Positions 42,933-52,484 of a DNA stretch of 64,000 nucleotides are shown piece by piece (position 1 is the first letter of the stretch; every line of letters begins with the position of its first letter). Under the pieces are notes generated by a model. That model ran no database searches and was not told the origin of the DNA. It saw only the letters and a list, made by a program, of their open reading frames with translations. Position numbers and translations under genes: made by a program. This stretch comes from Autumnicola patrickiae (GTDB taxonomy: Bacteria; Bacteroidota; Bacteroidia; Flavobacteriales; Flavobacteriaceae), in contig NZ_JAVRHM010000001.1 of assembly GCF_031846525.1 (NCBI RefSeq), positions 310,001 through 374,000 on the forward strand, in the 5' to 3' direction.

Positions 42933-43358
42933 CTATTCTTCTTCGTCTTTCGTTTTTTCTTCAGCAGATTCCTTAGAAAAATCTGTAAATCCGTTCTTGA
43001 TCAACAGGTTGTACCATTGGATAATCTTCTTAATATCGCTCGCGTATACCCGGTCCACATCGTATTCCGGAAGAACTTCAGCAAAATAATCTTCCAGCTT
43101 TGCTTTAGAAGATTTGTGGTCTATTGCCTCTCCCCCATCTTCCTTTTCTTTAATCTTCTGAAGCACCTCTCCTAACGGAACTTCTTCAGTATAAGTATAA
43201 ATAGCTATTTCGCTTAGCACACTTACATTATGGCGCAAGTTCACAGATATCTTCTTCCCGTCCACGATAGAAGTTGCAATAAACCCTCCGCGGGTTTGTG
43301 CATTCATTTCGTATAATCCCGGTTTACCTGAGATTGCCAGTATTTTTTCTAAACCCAT
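42933..43358 (-). CDS. DUF5606 family protein
   Basis: Cytoplasmic protein of 141 residues, with the family opening MGLEKILAISGKPGLYEMN and AQTRGGFIATSIVDGKKISV, followed by VSVLSEIAIYTYTEE and an acidic tail. The N-terminal part looks like a small beta-barrel and the C-terminal part helical. The family occurs widely in Bacteroidota and its function is unknown. The start is the ATG at 43358; an upstream TTG adds only a poor extension. It lies downstream of def, 57 bases away, and is likely cotranscribed with it. Confidence 0.88.
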   Translation of the reverse strand: MGLEKILAISGKPGLYEMNAQTRGGFIATSIVDGKKISVNLRHNVSVLSEIAIYTYTEEVPLGEVLQKIKEKEDGGEAIDHKSSKAKLEDYFAEVLPEYDVDRVYASDIKKIIQWYNLLIKNGFTDFSKESAEEKTKDEEE

Positions 43359-43415
43359 AGTTCCTTTTAAATTTGGGTGGCAAATATGATATTCCTGCCC
43401 CAATTATCAAAATGA

Positions 43416-44006
43416 TTATCTGCCTTTTTTCATCTCCGGAAAACGCATCTTATATTCAATGCTGATTTTTCCTTTTGAAATGTTACCTAGCTTACTTTTT
43501 ATAAGTCGTTTCTTTAAACTGGAAAGCTTATCTGTAAACAAAATTCCTTCAATATGATCATATTCATGCTGAATCACCCTTGCGGCCAGTCCGGAATAAC
43601 TTTCCTTATGCGTATTAAAATCTTCATCCTGATATTCAATCACAATATCCGGCTTTCTAAAAACGTCTTCCCGAACTTCAGGAATGCTGAGGCAACCTTC
43701 GTTAAAAGCCCATTCTTCACCTTCTTCCTGAATAATCTTTGGATTAATAAAAACTTTTCTAAGATTAAGAAGCTGTTCTTTTTCCTTTTCATCCAGTTCT
43801 TCATCTTCTGCAAAAGGCGCAGGATCTATCATGAACATCCTTACCGGTATTCCCACTTGTGGCGCGGCCAATCCCACCCCATAGGCGTTATACATCGTAT
43901 CCCACATATTATTTATTAACTCTTCCAGTTTAGGAAAATCTTCAGGAATTTCTTTTGCTTTCTTCCTTAAAACCGGATCTCCATAAGCTACAATAGGTAA
44001 AATCAT
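43416..44006 (-). CDS. def: Peptide deformylase
   Basis: Metalloenzyme of 196 residues that removes the formyl group from nascent proteins. All three motifs are present: GVGLAAPQVG (about 43-52), EGCLSIP with the metal Cys, and QHEYDHIEG with the two metal histidines and catalytic Glu. An inserted acidic segment EDEELDEKEKEQ near 75-87 is usual in Bacteroidota. It is downstream of ruvX on the same strand. Confidence 0.97.
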   Translation of the reverse strand: MILPIVAYGDPVLRKKAKEIPEDFPKLEELINNMWDTMYNAYGVGLAAPQVGIPVRMFMIDPAPFAEDEELDEKEKEQLLNLRKVFINPKIIQEEGEEWAFNEGCLSIPEVREDVFRKPDIVIEYQDEDFNTHKESYSGLAARVIQHEYDHIEGILFTDKLSSLKKRLIKSKLGNISKGKISIEYKMRFPEMKKGR

Positions 44007-44011
44007 TTCTA

Positions 44012-44091
44012 TTAGTTTAAAGTTTAAAGTTCCAAGTTTAAAGTTTAAGGCAGAGCCTCTTCACTTTTCACTCTTCACTTTCAGCCCTTAA
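44012..44091. repeat. Heptamer-like AAGTTTA repeats in the def-ruvX gap
   Basis: The gap contains TTTAAAGTTTAAAGTTCC and AAGTTTAAAGTTTAAGG followed by CACTTTTCACTCTTCACTTTC; these short-period repeats are frequent in flavobacterial intergenic DNA. No gene or terminator is seen. Confidence 0.6.
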
Positions 44092-44499
44092 TCATTTATA
44101 AAGGTATGTTTGTAATATTATCGTAGCACTAATTTCATCAACCAGTGCCTTATCTTTTCTCTTCTTCTTGGACATCCCGCTATCAATCATGCTCTGAAAT
44201 GCCATTTTTGAAGTAAAGCGTTCGTCTACTCTTTTCATTTGCATCTGCGGAAATTTTTCAGAAAATTTCTTTAAAAACTCCTGAATGTGAACTTCACTTT
44301 CTGAAGCCGAATTGTCCATTTGCTTCGGCTCTCCAATTAGCACGAGCTCCACATTTTCTGATTTAAAATAGGTCTCCAGGTAAGGTAACAACTCTTTAGT
44401 AGCAACTGTGGCAAGCCCTGAAGCTATAATCTGCAACTCATCTGTAACTGCAATGCCTGTACGCTTTACACCATAATCCAGTGCCAAAATCCGGGCCAT
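44092..44499 (-). CDS. ruvX: Holliday junction resolvase-like protein RuvX/YqgF
   Basis: RNase H-fold protein of 135 residues, essential in many bacteria and involved in 16S rRNA 5' end maturation and perhaps recombination. Seen: MARILALDYGVKRTGIAVTD with the catalytic Asp, LVLIGEPKQMDNS, and the VDERFTSKMA motif. The start is the ATG at 44499; a longer frame from 44541 adds 14 residues before the universal first strand. It is divergent from dapD. Confidence 0.95.
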   Translation of the reverse strand: MARILALDYGVKRTGIAVTDELQIIASGLATVATKELLPYLETYFKSENVELVLIGEPKQMDNSASESEVHIQEFLKKFSEKFPQMQMKRVDERFTSKMAFQSMIDSGMSKKKRKDKALVDEISATIILQTYLYK

Positions 44500-44563
44500 A
44501 TCAAAAATTTGCACAAATGTAAGGTTTATATCACTATGCATCCAAAATTTAGCTATAAGCTGT

Positions 44564-44571
44564 TATCTTTG
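44564..44571 (+). promoter_or_regulatory. -7 promoter box of dapD
   Basis: TATCTTTG, exact TAnnTTTG, 17 bases before the ATG at 44588. Confidence 0.5.
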
Positions 44572-44587
44572 CTAAAAACATTTAAGA

Positions 44588-45403
44588 ATGGATCAATTAC
44601 AAGCAAAAATTACAGAAGCCTGGGGAAACCGGGACTTACTTCAAAATAAAGAAACAACAGATGCTATACGTGAGGTCATCGAACTTCTTGACCAGGGAAA
44701 GCTTAGAACAGCAGAACCGACAGCAAACGGATGGCAGGTAAATGAGTGGGTTAAGAAAGCAGTGGTATTGTATTTCCCTATTCAGAAAATGGAAACACTT
44801 GAGGCAGGAATTTTTGAATATCACGATAAAATGCCTTTAAAAAGAGGTTATAAAGAAAAAGGCATCCGTGTAGTTCCAAATGCAGTTGCACGACATGGTG
44901 CTTATATTTCCAGCGGAGTAATTATGATGCCAAGTTATGTAAATATTGGTGCTTATGTAGACGAAGGAACTATGGTGGATACCTGGGCCACAGTAGGAAG
45001 TTGTGCCCAGATAGGCAAGAATGTACACCTTAGCGGTGGCGTTGGAATTGGGGGAGTTTTAGAACCTTTGCAGGCCGCTCCTGTTATTATTGAAGATAAT
45101 GCATTTTTAGGCTCCAGAAGCATTGTGGTAGAAGGAATACGGGTGGAAAAGGAAGCCGTACTTGGTGCAAATGTGGTGCTTACAGCTTCTACAAAAATTA
45201 TTGATGTTACAGGTGATGAACCTAAACAGTTTGAAGGTTATGTACCGGCAAGATCTGTGGTAATTCCAGGAAGTTACACCAAAAAATTCCCTGCTGGTGA
45301 ATACCAGGTCCCTTGTGCTCTTATTATTGGGAAACGAAAGGAAAGCACCAATAAAAAAACATCGCTGAATGATGCTTTAAGGGAGTACAGCGTAGCAGTC
45401 TAA
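44588..45403 (+). CDS. dapD: Tetrahydrodipicolinate N-succinyltransferase
   Basis: Lysine and diaminopimelate pathway enzyme of 271 residues that succinylates tetrahydrodipicolinate. The left-handed beta-helix of hexapeptide repeats is clear from about residue 105 to 210 (GAYISSGVIMMPSYVNIGAYV, GSCAQIGKNVHLSGGVGIGG). The N-terminal helical domain is complete. It is a core gene just before the glycan island. Confidence 0.97.
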   Translation: MDQLQAKITEAWGNRDLLQNKETTDAIREVIELLDQGKLRTAEPTANGWQVNEWVKKAVVLYFPIQKMETLEAGIFEYHDKMPLKRGYKEKGIRVVPNAVARHGAYISSGVIMMPSYVNIGAYVDEGTMVDTWATVGSCAQIGKNVHLSGGVGIGGVLEPLQAAPVIIEDNAFLGSRSIVVEGIRVEKEAVLGANVVLTASTKIIDVTGDEPKQFEGYVPARSVVIPGSYTKKFPAGEYQVPCALIIGKRKESTNKKTSLNDALREYSVAV

Positions 45404-45483
45404 TTCCCCCAGCCCCGACTAGAAGGGGAGTAAAAAAATTAAAAAACGTAAAAAGTTCCTCCTTTGGAGGTATCTAGGGAGGA
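45404..45483. repeat. Bacteroidota-type CCCCAGCCCC intergenic repeat
   Basis: CCCCCAGCCCCGACTAGAAG at the left and TTTGGAGGTATCTAGGGAGG at the right; both halves are of the kind often found between genes in Bacteroidota. It marks the edge between dapD and the glycan island. Confidence 0.6.
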
Positions 45484-46539
45484 ATGAAAATACTTGTAAT
45501 ACAGCAAAAAATGATTGGGGATGTCCTTACATCCTCAATCTTATTTGAAGCCCTTCGGAAAGAATATCCAAAAGCGAAATTGCATTATCTAATTCATCCG
45601 CACACTACCCCTGTTGTTGAAAATAACCCCTTTATTGACAAAATTATAACCTATGATCCTCAACTAAATAGAAATCCCCTTGGTTTTCTAAGGTTTTCTA
45701 GCAGGATCAGGGAAAATAATTATACTGCTGTTATTGATGTATACTCCAAAATAAGCACAGGCATGATTAGCCGTTTTTCAGGAGCTGTTATCAGATTGAG
45801 TTTTGAAAAAAAGTATACCAGCGTTCTATATTCCCGTACTTTTAGATATCTCACCACTCCTAAAACGGCAGCAGGATTAGCAGTAGAAAACAGAATGCAA
45901 CTTTTACAAGGCTTAAATAAAAACTTCCCCCAAGAATTAAAGCCAAAAATCTACCTATCTGAGAGTGAAAAACAGGCAGCCCGTGAGAAGCTTAGAAAAG
46001 CAAACATGGATATGGAAAAACCTTTGGTAATGTGTGGAGTTCTTGGAAGTTCACCGTCCAAAAGCTACCCCCTTAAATTTATGGCTACAGTTTTAAATGA
46101 GCTGGCTGATACTTTAAATAATGTTCAAATATTATTTAATTACCTGCCATCCCAGAGAAAAGAAGCGGAAAAAATTTACAATTACTGCTCTGAAGAAACA
46201 AGATCACGAATTTTTCTGAATATCTATGAAAAGGAATTAAAAGGCTTTATCTTGAACTGCGCCAACTGTGATTTATTTATTGGAAATGAAGGCGGTGCTG
46301 CAAACATCGCCAAAGCACTTGAAATCCCTACCTTTTCTATTTATTCCCCTTCTGTTAAAAAATCATATTGGGCAATATATGAAGATGGCTTGCAAAACAA
46401 ATCTATACATTTGGAAGATTACCCGATTGAAGAAAGAAATCCTAAAAATAACAAAGGTTTAAAACCCGAATATTTCCTACATGAATTGAGAGATTTCGTT
46501 ACTGAAATTTTCCTTAATAACTCAAAAATAAAGAAATGA
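45484..46539 (+). CDS. Glycosyltransferase family 9 (heptosyltransferase-like)
   Basis: GT9 protein of 351 residues, the family of ADP-heptose:LPS heptosyltransferases. The N-terminal Rossmann domain opens MKILVIQQKMIGDVLTSSIL, and the C-terminal sugar-nucleotide site includes LFIGNEGGAANIAKALEIP, equivalent to the GNDSG of heptosyltransferases. It is first gene of a four-gene run with 4-base ATGA overlaps, so it is translationally coupled to the next gene. It points to LPS core assembly on the cytoplasmic face. Confidence 0.9.
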   Translation: MKILVIQQKMIGDVLTSSILFEALRKEYPKAKLHYLIHPHTTPVVENNPFIDKIITYDPQLNRNPLGFLRFSSRIRENNYTAVIDVYSKISTGMISRFSGAVIRLSFEKKYTSVLYSRTFRYLTTPKTAAGLAVENRMQLLQGLNKNFPQELKPKIYLSESEKQAAREKLRKANMDMEKPLVMCGVLGSSPSKSYPLKFMATVLNELADTLNNVQILFNYLPSQRKEAEKIYNYCSEETRSRIFLNIYEKELKGFILNCANCDLFIGNEGGAANIAKALEIPTFSIYSPSVKKSYWAIYEDGLQNKSIHLEDYPIEERNPKNNKGLKPEYFLHELRDFVTEIFLNNSKIKK

Positions 46540-47651
46540 TCATAGGCTACGAAGCAAAAAGAATTTTTCATAATGCTACGGGTTTAGGTAATTACAGTCG
46601 GGATTTAATTAAAATCCTGAGTAAACTGTATCCGGAAAACAGCTATAATTTGTACAATCCAAAGCCTGGGAAAATTTCTATTCATGATCCAGGAAAAACC
46701 GTAGAAGAAAAACTGCCTCGAAAAAAATTAGATAAGATCTTTAAAAATTATTGGAGAAGAAAGAACATTATCAAAGATCTTAAAAGAGATAAAATTGAAG
46801 TTTTTCACGGACTGTCTGGCGAAATTCCTTTTAACTTGAAAGAGAATAACATCAAAAGTGTAGTTACTATACATGATTTAATTTTTTTACGGTTTCCGGA
46901 ATTTTATTCGTTTCTGGACAGATATATATACAAAAAGAAGTTTCTGCATGCCGCCCGGAAAGCCGATGTTGTTATTGCTGTAAGTGAACAAACAAAGTCC
47001 GATATTGTTGAATTTTTAAGCATTGATGAATCAAAAATAAAGGTGATCTACCAGGGTTGCCAAAAAGAATATAAAACACGCTACCAATCTTCAGAAATAA
47101 CAAATTTTTGTAAAGAAAAGAAAATACCCGAAAATTATATTCTTAATGTGGGAACTGTCGAAAGCAGGAAAAATATTCTTTCAGCGATAAAAGCAATTAA
47201 AGACATTGATACTCATCTCGTAATTGTAGGCTCCTTTACGGCATATAGCAAAAAAGTAAAGGAATATGTTGAACAGGAGCAATTGCATGAAAAAGTAATT
47301 TTTTTAGGCGGACTTAGCACCTACGAACTTGCCTTACTTTACCAGGGAGCAAAAATTTTTATTTATCCTTCTCTTTTTGAAGGCTTCGGAATTCCAATTA
47401 TTGAGGCTCTTTACTCGCAAACACCAGTAATAACCACAAATTACGGCTGCTTTCCTGAAGCTGGAGGACCTGATAGCATATATGTTGATCCCAAAAATAT
47501 TTCCGAAATTTCAGAAGCTATTCATTCTCTTTTAAATGATCCAGCAAAGAGGAAATTCATTTCAGAAAAAAGCTTTAACTATGTGCAGAGGTTCAATGAT
47601 GAAAATATTGCTTCGCAAATAATTTCTTTGTATAAAGATCTGCTGAAATGA
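46536..47651 (+). CDS. Glycosyltransferase family 4
   Basis: GT-B fold transferase of 371 residues with retaining GT4 features: GLGNYSRDLIK near the acceptor side, VESRKNILSAIKA, and the donor-binding Ex7E region YPSLFEGFGIPIIEALYSQ. The donor sugar cannot be read from sequence. It overlaps the upstream GT9 and the downstream GT4 by 4 bases each (ATGA), which implies coordinated expression. Confidence 0.92.
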   Translation: MIIGYEAKRIFHNATGLGNYSRDLIKILSKLYPENSYNLYNPKPGKISIHDPGKTVEEKLPRKKLDKIFKNYWRRKNIIKDLKRDKIEVFHGLSGEIPFNLKENNIKSVVTIHDLIFLRFPEFYSFLDRYIYKKKFLHAARKADVVIAVSEQTKSDIVEFLSIDESKIKVIYQGCQKEYKTRYQSSEITNFCKEKKIPENYILNVGTVESRKNILSAIKAIKDIDTHLVIVGSFTAYSKKVKEYVEQEQLHEKVIFLGGLSTYELALLYQGAKIFIYPSLFEGFGIPIIEALYSQTPVITTNYGCFPEAGGPDSIYVDPKNISEISEAIHSLLNDPAKRKFISEKSFNYVQRFNDENIASQIISLYKDLLK

Positions 47652-48724
47652 AGATCATTCACGTTAATCTTGCAAAAACCTGGCGGGGAGGCGAGCGGCA
47701 GGTAGCTTTGCTTATGCAGGGATTACATGAACAGGGAATACAACAGGTACTTGTTTGTAGAAAAGGAAGTGCGCTAGAGGAAGAAGCAAAAAAGAATAAT
47801 ATTACCTGTTATTCCTTTAATACTCTGCCATTCTTGCCGCTCTTTCAGTCACGTGTCTTTAGAAAACTGGAAAAAAAAGGGTATAAAATTATACACTGTC
47901 ATGAATCCAGGGCTCATACGTTTGGCATTCTTGGAAAAATTTTCTGGAGTAAAGATCAAAAGCTAATTTTACATAGACGGGTTATTTTTCCTATACTTAA
48001 AAAACCTACTACAGGAATTAAATATTCTGAAAAATACATAGACAAGATAATATGTATTTCCAGGGCCGTGGAAACCACTGTAAAGGAAAGTATAGGATTT
48101 CAGAACACAATTGTTATTCCAAGTATGATAAATTTGGATTCTGAAGAAATTCAAAAATATGAATTGCGGGAGAAATGGAAAATAAAAACCAGATTCGTAA
48201 TAGGTTACATTGCTGCTCTTACTGAAGAAAAAGATCACATTACATTTTTAAGAACTGCAAAACAGCTCTTAGAGCAACACCGGAAGGATATTCATTTCGT
48301 TATAATTGGGGAAGGACCGCTTAAAGAGGATTTAATACAGTTCGCCCGGAAAAGCGGAATATTGAAGTATGTAACTTTTACAGGTTTTGTCAAAAACATC
48401 TCGGGTGCTATACAAGAAATAGATCTTCTTCTCTTCACTTCTGTTGCTGAAGGTTTGGGAAGTACCATTCTTGATTTCTTTGTAGCGGGCAAACCGGTAG
48501 TGGCCACGAAGAATGGTGGTTCTGAAGAACTAATTACAAATGGAAGAACCGGATACTTATGCGATGTTGGCGATTTTGAAACATTAGCAGAACGTGTAAA
48601 TTTTTTACTTGAAAATCCAAAGAAAAAAGAGGAGATAATAAAAGAAGCCCGGTCTTTCTCAAGGCAGTTTGGTATTTCCAGTGTAACTTCAAAAATTGTA
48701 GAAGTTTATAAAGAGGTATTATGA
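47648..48724 (+). CDS. Glycosyltransferase family 4
   Basis: GT4 enzyme of 358 residues. The N-terminus MKIIHVNLAKTWRGGERQVA is of the WxGGE class also seen in the GT4 at 53658, and the donor site reads SVAEGLGSTILDFFVAGKPV. It overlaps both neighbours by 4 bases. It likely adds one sugar to the same oligosaccharide as its operon partners. Confidence 0.92.
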   Translation: MKIIHVNLAKTWRGGERQVALLMQGLHEQGIQQVLVCRKGSALEEEAKKNNITCYSFNTLPFLPLFQSRVFRKLEKKGYKIIHCHESRAHTFGILGKIFWSKDQKLILHRRVIFPILKKPTTGIKYSEKYIDKIICISRAVETTVKESIGFQNTIVIPSMINLDSEEIQKYELREKWKIKTRFVIGYIAALTEEKDHITFLRTAKQLLEQHRKDIHFVIIGEGPLKEDLIQFARKSGILKYVTFTGFVKNISGAIQEIDLLLFTSVAEGLGSTILDFFVAGKPVVATKNGGSEELITNGRTGYLCDVGDFETLAERVNFLLENPKKKEEIIKEARSFSRQFGISSVTSKIVEVYKEVL

Positions 48725-49785
48725 AAGTAAAAAAAATTCTGGTAACCGGGCAGGAAATAGACACACGCTACAACAGGACACTTGTAATTCTCAACGGATT
48801 AAAAAAACTTGGATTTGAAATTATAGAATATAATTTTAAAAAATTCGATAAAGAATCTGCGAGAAAAATCAGAGAGTTAAGCGCAGAAGCCTATTTCACC
48901 TATATACCCAGTTTTGGGCATAAATCTGTAAGTTTTGTAAAGAAGAATTCTGTTTGTGATGTAGTGTTTGATCCTCTTATCTCAAAGTACATGACAAATA
49001 TAAAGGATTATCGTCTTAGTAATCCCTATGGCTACGAAGCTTTTAGATCTAAATACCGGGACAGGAGTTCAGTTCGTAAAGCAGACTTTGTGATTTTTGA
49101 TACCTATGCGCACCAGGATTACTTTATCAAAAATTACAAGCTTGATATTCAGAAGACGGGAGTTGTACATATTGGTGCGAATTTGCCGGACAATCAAGAG
49201 AAAGCCCCTACAATTTCCAAACTGGAAGGAATATTTAGAATTGGCTTTGTTGGCCATTTTATTCCCTTGCAGGGGGTGGTACGTATCTTAGAAACCGCCC
49301 GCTTAATGAGCAACGAAAAAGATGTAGAGTTCTTCTTTATCGGTAAAGGGTTCGAGTTTGAACTAGCAAAAAAATATGTAGAAGAACATCAGCTAAACCG
49401 GGTTGTTTTTGAAGGAATGGTAGATTATAATGCCTTGGAGAGCTACATTAAAAGCTTCGATTTGTGCATGGGTATATTCGGAAATACTTTAAAGGCTGAC
49501 GTAGTGATTCCAAACAAAATTTTTAATTACGCTACTTATGCTAAGCCGGTAATCACCATGGAATCCCAGGCTATTAAAGAAGTTTTTACTCATAAGGAAG
49601 ATATTTATCTTTGTAAACCCGGGGCCGCAGCTATGGTGAAGGCAATTCAGAATTTAAAAGAAGATACTCTTTTAAGAAAAAAGCTCGGAGACAATATCTT
49701 CAAAACGGTAATGGAAAAACATGACGAAAAACAAACCGCAACCTCTTTACTGGATCAGTATAAAACCTTTAAAAACCAGTCTTAA
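48721..49785 (+). CDS. Glycosyltransferase, GT4-like
   Basis: GT-B transferase of 354 residues. The N-terminal domain is diverged; the C-terminal half has FRIGFVGHFIPLQGVVRILE and FNYATYAKPVITMESQAIKE, which fit GT4 although the Ex7E pair is not obvious. It ends the operon, 26 bases from the convergent GT90 gene. Acceptor and donor are unknown. Confidence 0.85.
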   Translation: MKVKKILVTGQEIDTRYNRTLVILNGLKKLGFEIIEYNFKKFDKESARKIRELSAEAYFTYIPSFGHKSVSFVKKNSVCDVVFDPLISKYMTNIKDYRLSNPYGYEAFRSKYRDRSSVRKADFVIFDTYAHQDYFIKNYKLDIQKTGVVHIGANLPDNQEKAPTISKLEGIFRIGFVGHFIPLQGVVRILETARLMSNEKDVEFFFIGKGFEFELAKKYVEEHQLNRVVFEGMVDYNALESYIKSFDLCMGIFGNTLKADVVIPNKIFNYATYAKPVITMESQAIKEVFTHKEDIYLCKPGAAAMVKAIQNLKEDTLLRKKLGDNIFKTVMEKHDEKQTATSLLDQYKTFKNQS

Positions 49786-49811
49786 CAGGGGGATTTACTG
49801 AAGCCTAAGTA

Positions 49812-50786
49812 TTAATCCTTCTGACTGGTCATTCGCAAGTACTTATCCATTACTGCCAAACTTATTAATTGCTCTCTCTCCTCATCCAAAAACTGCGAAA
49901 CATATTGATTGGCATTTTTAATTATTTTAAGAGCCTCCTCTTCATGCTCTATATAATATTTTAAACGTTCTTCCAGATCGGAATAATCATCTTTTATTTT
50001 TATATAATGGTAACCCGGAATTAATTTTCCTTCCATAAACCACGTTTCATATTTAGGTTCCGGCATTACAGCAATAGAATTAGAAAACATAATCCATTTT
50101 AGGTTACTGGCAACATCATTACCCTCTAAAGCCAGGATAAACTTAAATTTAAAATGATAATGGATCGTATTTTTTTCTACCTGCCATGCTTCAGGAGTCT
50201 TTTTGTTCCACCTCCCTACATTGCCTAAATCACACATAGGATTTCCAAAATATTTTTCTAAAAAATCTATCCTGTGTGGCTTGTTCTCAATTTTTCCTCT
50301 AAAAATTAGTTTATTATCTTTTTCATTAAACTTCAGTTTGTCTTTTACAAAAATAAAATGCCGCACTTTTACAAGTTTTAGAATAACCGAATTTTCGTTA
50401 TTCCCGTGTATAGGTCGACTTTTTACTATTGATGGAATTTCAGGAATATAAGTGATATCACCGGGCAAAAAATTCCACTTATAATCTCTACGGAACCAGG
50501 AGATAACATTATAAGCATCTAAAAAATAAACCGATTTTACCTTTTCGCTCTTTTTTAAATCCTTAAAAGCAGAAGAAAAAGAACAGGTCCTTTTTTGAGA
50601 GAGTTTGTTATAATAATTTACCCTGGAGCGGATATATTCTGAATCTTCTCCTGAACTTAAAGCTTTAAGTTTAGCTTTCAACCGAATTTGAAAAAACAAT
50701 TTAGGAAGGAAAACCTTAGTGTAATTGCTAATATAATAGGGCAACTTTGGATTTTTACCCGAGAAGAAAATGTACTTTAAATCCAT
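49812..50786 (-). CDS. Glycosyltransferase family 90 (CAP10/LpsA-like)
   Basis: Protein of 324 residues matching the CAP10/GT90 family. Diagnostic sequence is FILALEGNDVASNLKWIMFSN and the following VMPEPKYETWFMEGKLIPG, with NKLIFRGKIENKPHR in the middle. Bacterial members are LPS-modifying xylosyl- or glucosyltransferases by annotation. It lies 16 bases downstream of the kinase-like gene on the minus strand and is convergent with the GT4 operon. Confidence 0.88.
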   Translation of the reverse strand: MDLKYIFFSGKNPKLPYYISNYTKVFLPKLFFQIRLKAKLKALSSGEDSEYIRSRVNYYNKLSQKRTCSFSSAFKDLKKSEKVKSVYFLDAYNVISWFRRDYKWNFLPGDITYIPEIPSIVKSRPIHGNNENSVILKLVKVRHFIFVKDKLKFNEKDNKLIFRGKIENKPHRIDFLEKYFGNPMCDLGNVGRWNKKTPEAWQVEKNTIHYHFKFKFILALEGNDVASNLKWIMFSNSIAVMPEPKYETWFMEGKLIPGYHYIKIKDDYSDLEERLKYYIEHEEEALKIIKNANQYVSQFLDEEREQLISLAVMDKYLRMTSQKD

Positions 50787-50802
50787 TTTTTTAAATTCAG
50801 GT

Positions 50803-51552
50803 TTAGCTTTTCTTCAACAATTTATTCTTGAAATTCCTTTTCTTTTGCCTCTTAGCAAAAAATGACTGATTAAAATGCCACATTTTTTCAAAAATTAATA
50901 AAGACGGTTGCTTCGCAAGTCTGGCATATTCTTCTGCCATAATCTCATAAATAGCTTTATCCCGCGATAATCTTTTAAAATTCTGCATTCTTTCAGAAAA
51001 ATTCAAAGATTTAAAATTCATCCGATTCAAATCCACAAGATAAAACTTGTATCCTTCAGCTGAAATTTTAATTAAAGTATTACCGGGAGAATGATCTAAA
51101 AATTGGATATTCTTCTCATGTAATTCAAAAGTAAAGCGGGTAAAGGCCCTCAGGATTTCTTCATGTCCACTTTTTCTCAAATCCAGGTCCCTGAAAGTCA
51201 AATCATAATCCAGATGCTCACTTATATAATAACTCTTCTCTAAAGATAAAGAAGTAGTTTCTTCAGCATAAGCTATAGGTGCCGGTGTGTTTATTCCCCT
51301 GTTTATAAGTTCCCTGGCATAATTATAAGATCTTTCTGCCTTAGATTTCCGGAAAAAGCGATAGGCCACCCTGTTTATAAGATTAGGAATTTGAAACGCC
51401 TTAATATTGATCTCCTGTCCCTCAAAATCAATTACTTTTAATACATTTCTTTTTCCGGTACTTATATCCCGACCTCTATTTTTGAGATTATTGATAATTC
51501 CTATAAGCTCTTTTTTTTTTGGAGAATAGTCTTCGTTAACAATTAGCTTCAT
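50803..51552 (-). CDS. Lipopolysaccharide (Kdo/InaA-type) kinase family protein
   Basis: Protein-kinase-like fold of 249 residues in the PF06293 group, which phosphorylates Kdo or heptose in the LPS inner core. Conserved elements are VLKVIDFEGQEINIKAFQIP (nucleotide-binding Lys), AERSYNYARELI, the catalytic loop LDHSPGNTLI and the metal-binding LVDLNRM. The HRD-like triad is varied (LDH). It supports the view that this island makes phosphorylated LPS core. It is cotranscribed with the GT90 gene. Confidence 0.87.
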   Translation of the reverse strand: MKLIVNEDYSPKKKELIGIINNLKNRGRDISTGKRNVLKVIDFEGQEINIKAFQIPNLINRVAYRFFRKSKAERSYNYARELINRGINTPAPIAYAEETTSLSLEKSYYISEHLDYDLTFRDLDLRKSGHEEILRAFTRFTFELHEKNIQFLDHSPGNTLIKISAEGYKFYLVDLNRMNFKSLNFSERMQNFKRLSRDKAIYEIMAEEYARLAKQPSLLIFEKMWHFNQSFFAKRQKKRNFKNKLLKKS

Positions 51553-51644
51553 ACAAAAATACCGGAGGTTTTAGCAAAGTTAACTTTTTGATTTTATATG
51601 AGGTTTAGCATTTGTTAAATCGTGTCTGTCAAAAATTAAATTCT

Positions 51645-52403
51645 TTAGAATTTATCCGCACTTCCATTGAAGAACTTTTTTAACTTCAGCTTAAATAATT
51701 TAAATCTGTAATTTTTTCTATGTTTCGCCAGGAAATAGAACCAGCCATTGCTTCTCCTTATGTCGCCATCTAAATAGGTGTATCTTTTGAAATTGTTCTT
51801 CCAAAGCACATAATCAAAACTTAGCTGATCTCTTTTGGTATAATTTTCCACAAAATACCACCAGTCTTCCATTAGCTTTATAAGTTCAGCATCATTATGC
51901 TTTCTCATTAAAACTCCCGAAGATATGAGTCCATTATTTTCGGGATATTTTTGTTCTTTCAGAAAAGTTATAAGACGCTGCATCCTTTCGGGTGAATCTT
52001 TGAAATAGCCTTGCTTATCCTGCAGATTTAAAATAGCCTGATATTCTTCATATGCGCAATTACGGGCATCATCACATTGATTATGATCAAAAAAGGCCAA
52101 TACTATTTCATCTCGCAGTTTTTGCTCCAGTAGTTTCACCGGATTTTGAAGAACCAAAAAATTACCATCTATATAAATGCTCTGTTTATATTTTGACAGA
52201 TGCTTATGTGCCATTATTTTGTGCCAACGGGCATCTAAAGTTGGATCTTCAAACCTTCTTTCTACGACAATTACTTTCCAGAACTTGCATTTAAGCGGGG
52301 TATCTGTAAAACATACATAATCAACACCGACATACTGAGGCTGCGGAATCAAGCCCTCATAATTGCCAAATATCGCAGTATAGATAACTGTTTTTGAACT
52401 CAT
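51645..52403 (-). CDS. TOD1/DUF616-type glycosyltransferase
   Basis: Protein of 252 residues with TAIFGNYEGL at the N-terminus, KIMAHKHLSKYKQSIYIDGN (a DxD-like IYIDGN), and LISSGVLMRKHND, all typical of the TOD1/MUCI70 glycosyltransferase-like family (PF04765). Its exact sugar is unknown. I prefer the ATG at 52403 to an upstream TTG. It is divergent from the GT2 gene, with the decayed GT4 fragment in between. Confidence 0.83.
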   Translation of the reverse strand: MSSKTVIYTAIFGNYEGLIPQPQYVGVDYVCFTDTPLKCKFWKVIVVERRFEDPTLDARWHKIMAHKHLSKYKQSIYIDGNFLVLQNPVKLLEQKLRDEIVLAFFDHNQCDDARNCAYEEYQAILNLQDKQGYFKDSPERMQRLITFLKEQKYPENNGLISSGVLMRKHNDAELIKLMEDWWYFVENYTKRDQLSFDYVLWKNNFKRYTYLDGDIRRSNGWFYFLAKHRKNYRFKLFKLKLKKFFNGSADKF

Positions 52404-52484
52404 GTTGCTCAATGCTATTTTGAAAAAGCAGATTTATAACTGTTGCAAATATAGCCATAGCATAAAGGAGTAAAGAAGAGTTCT

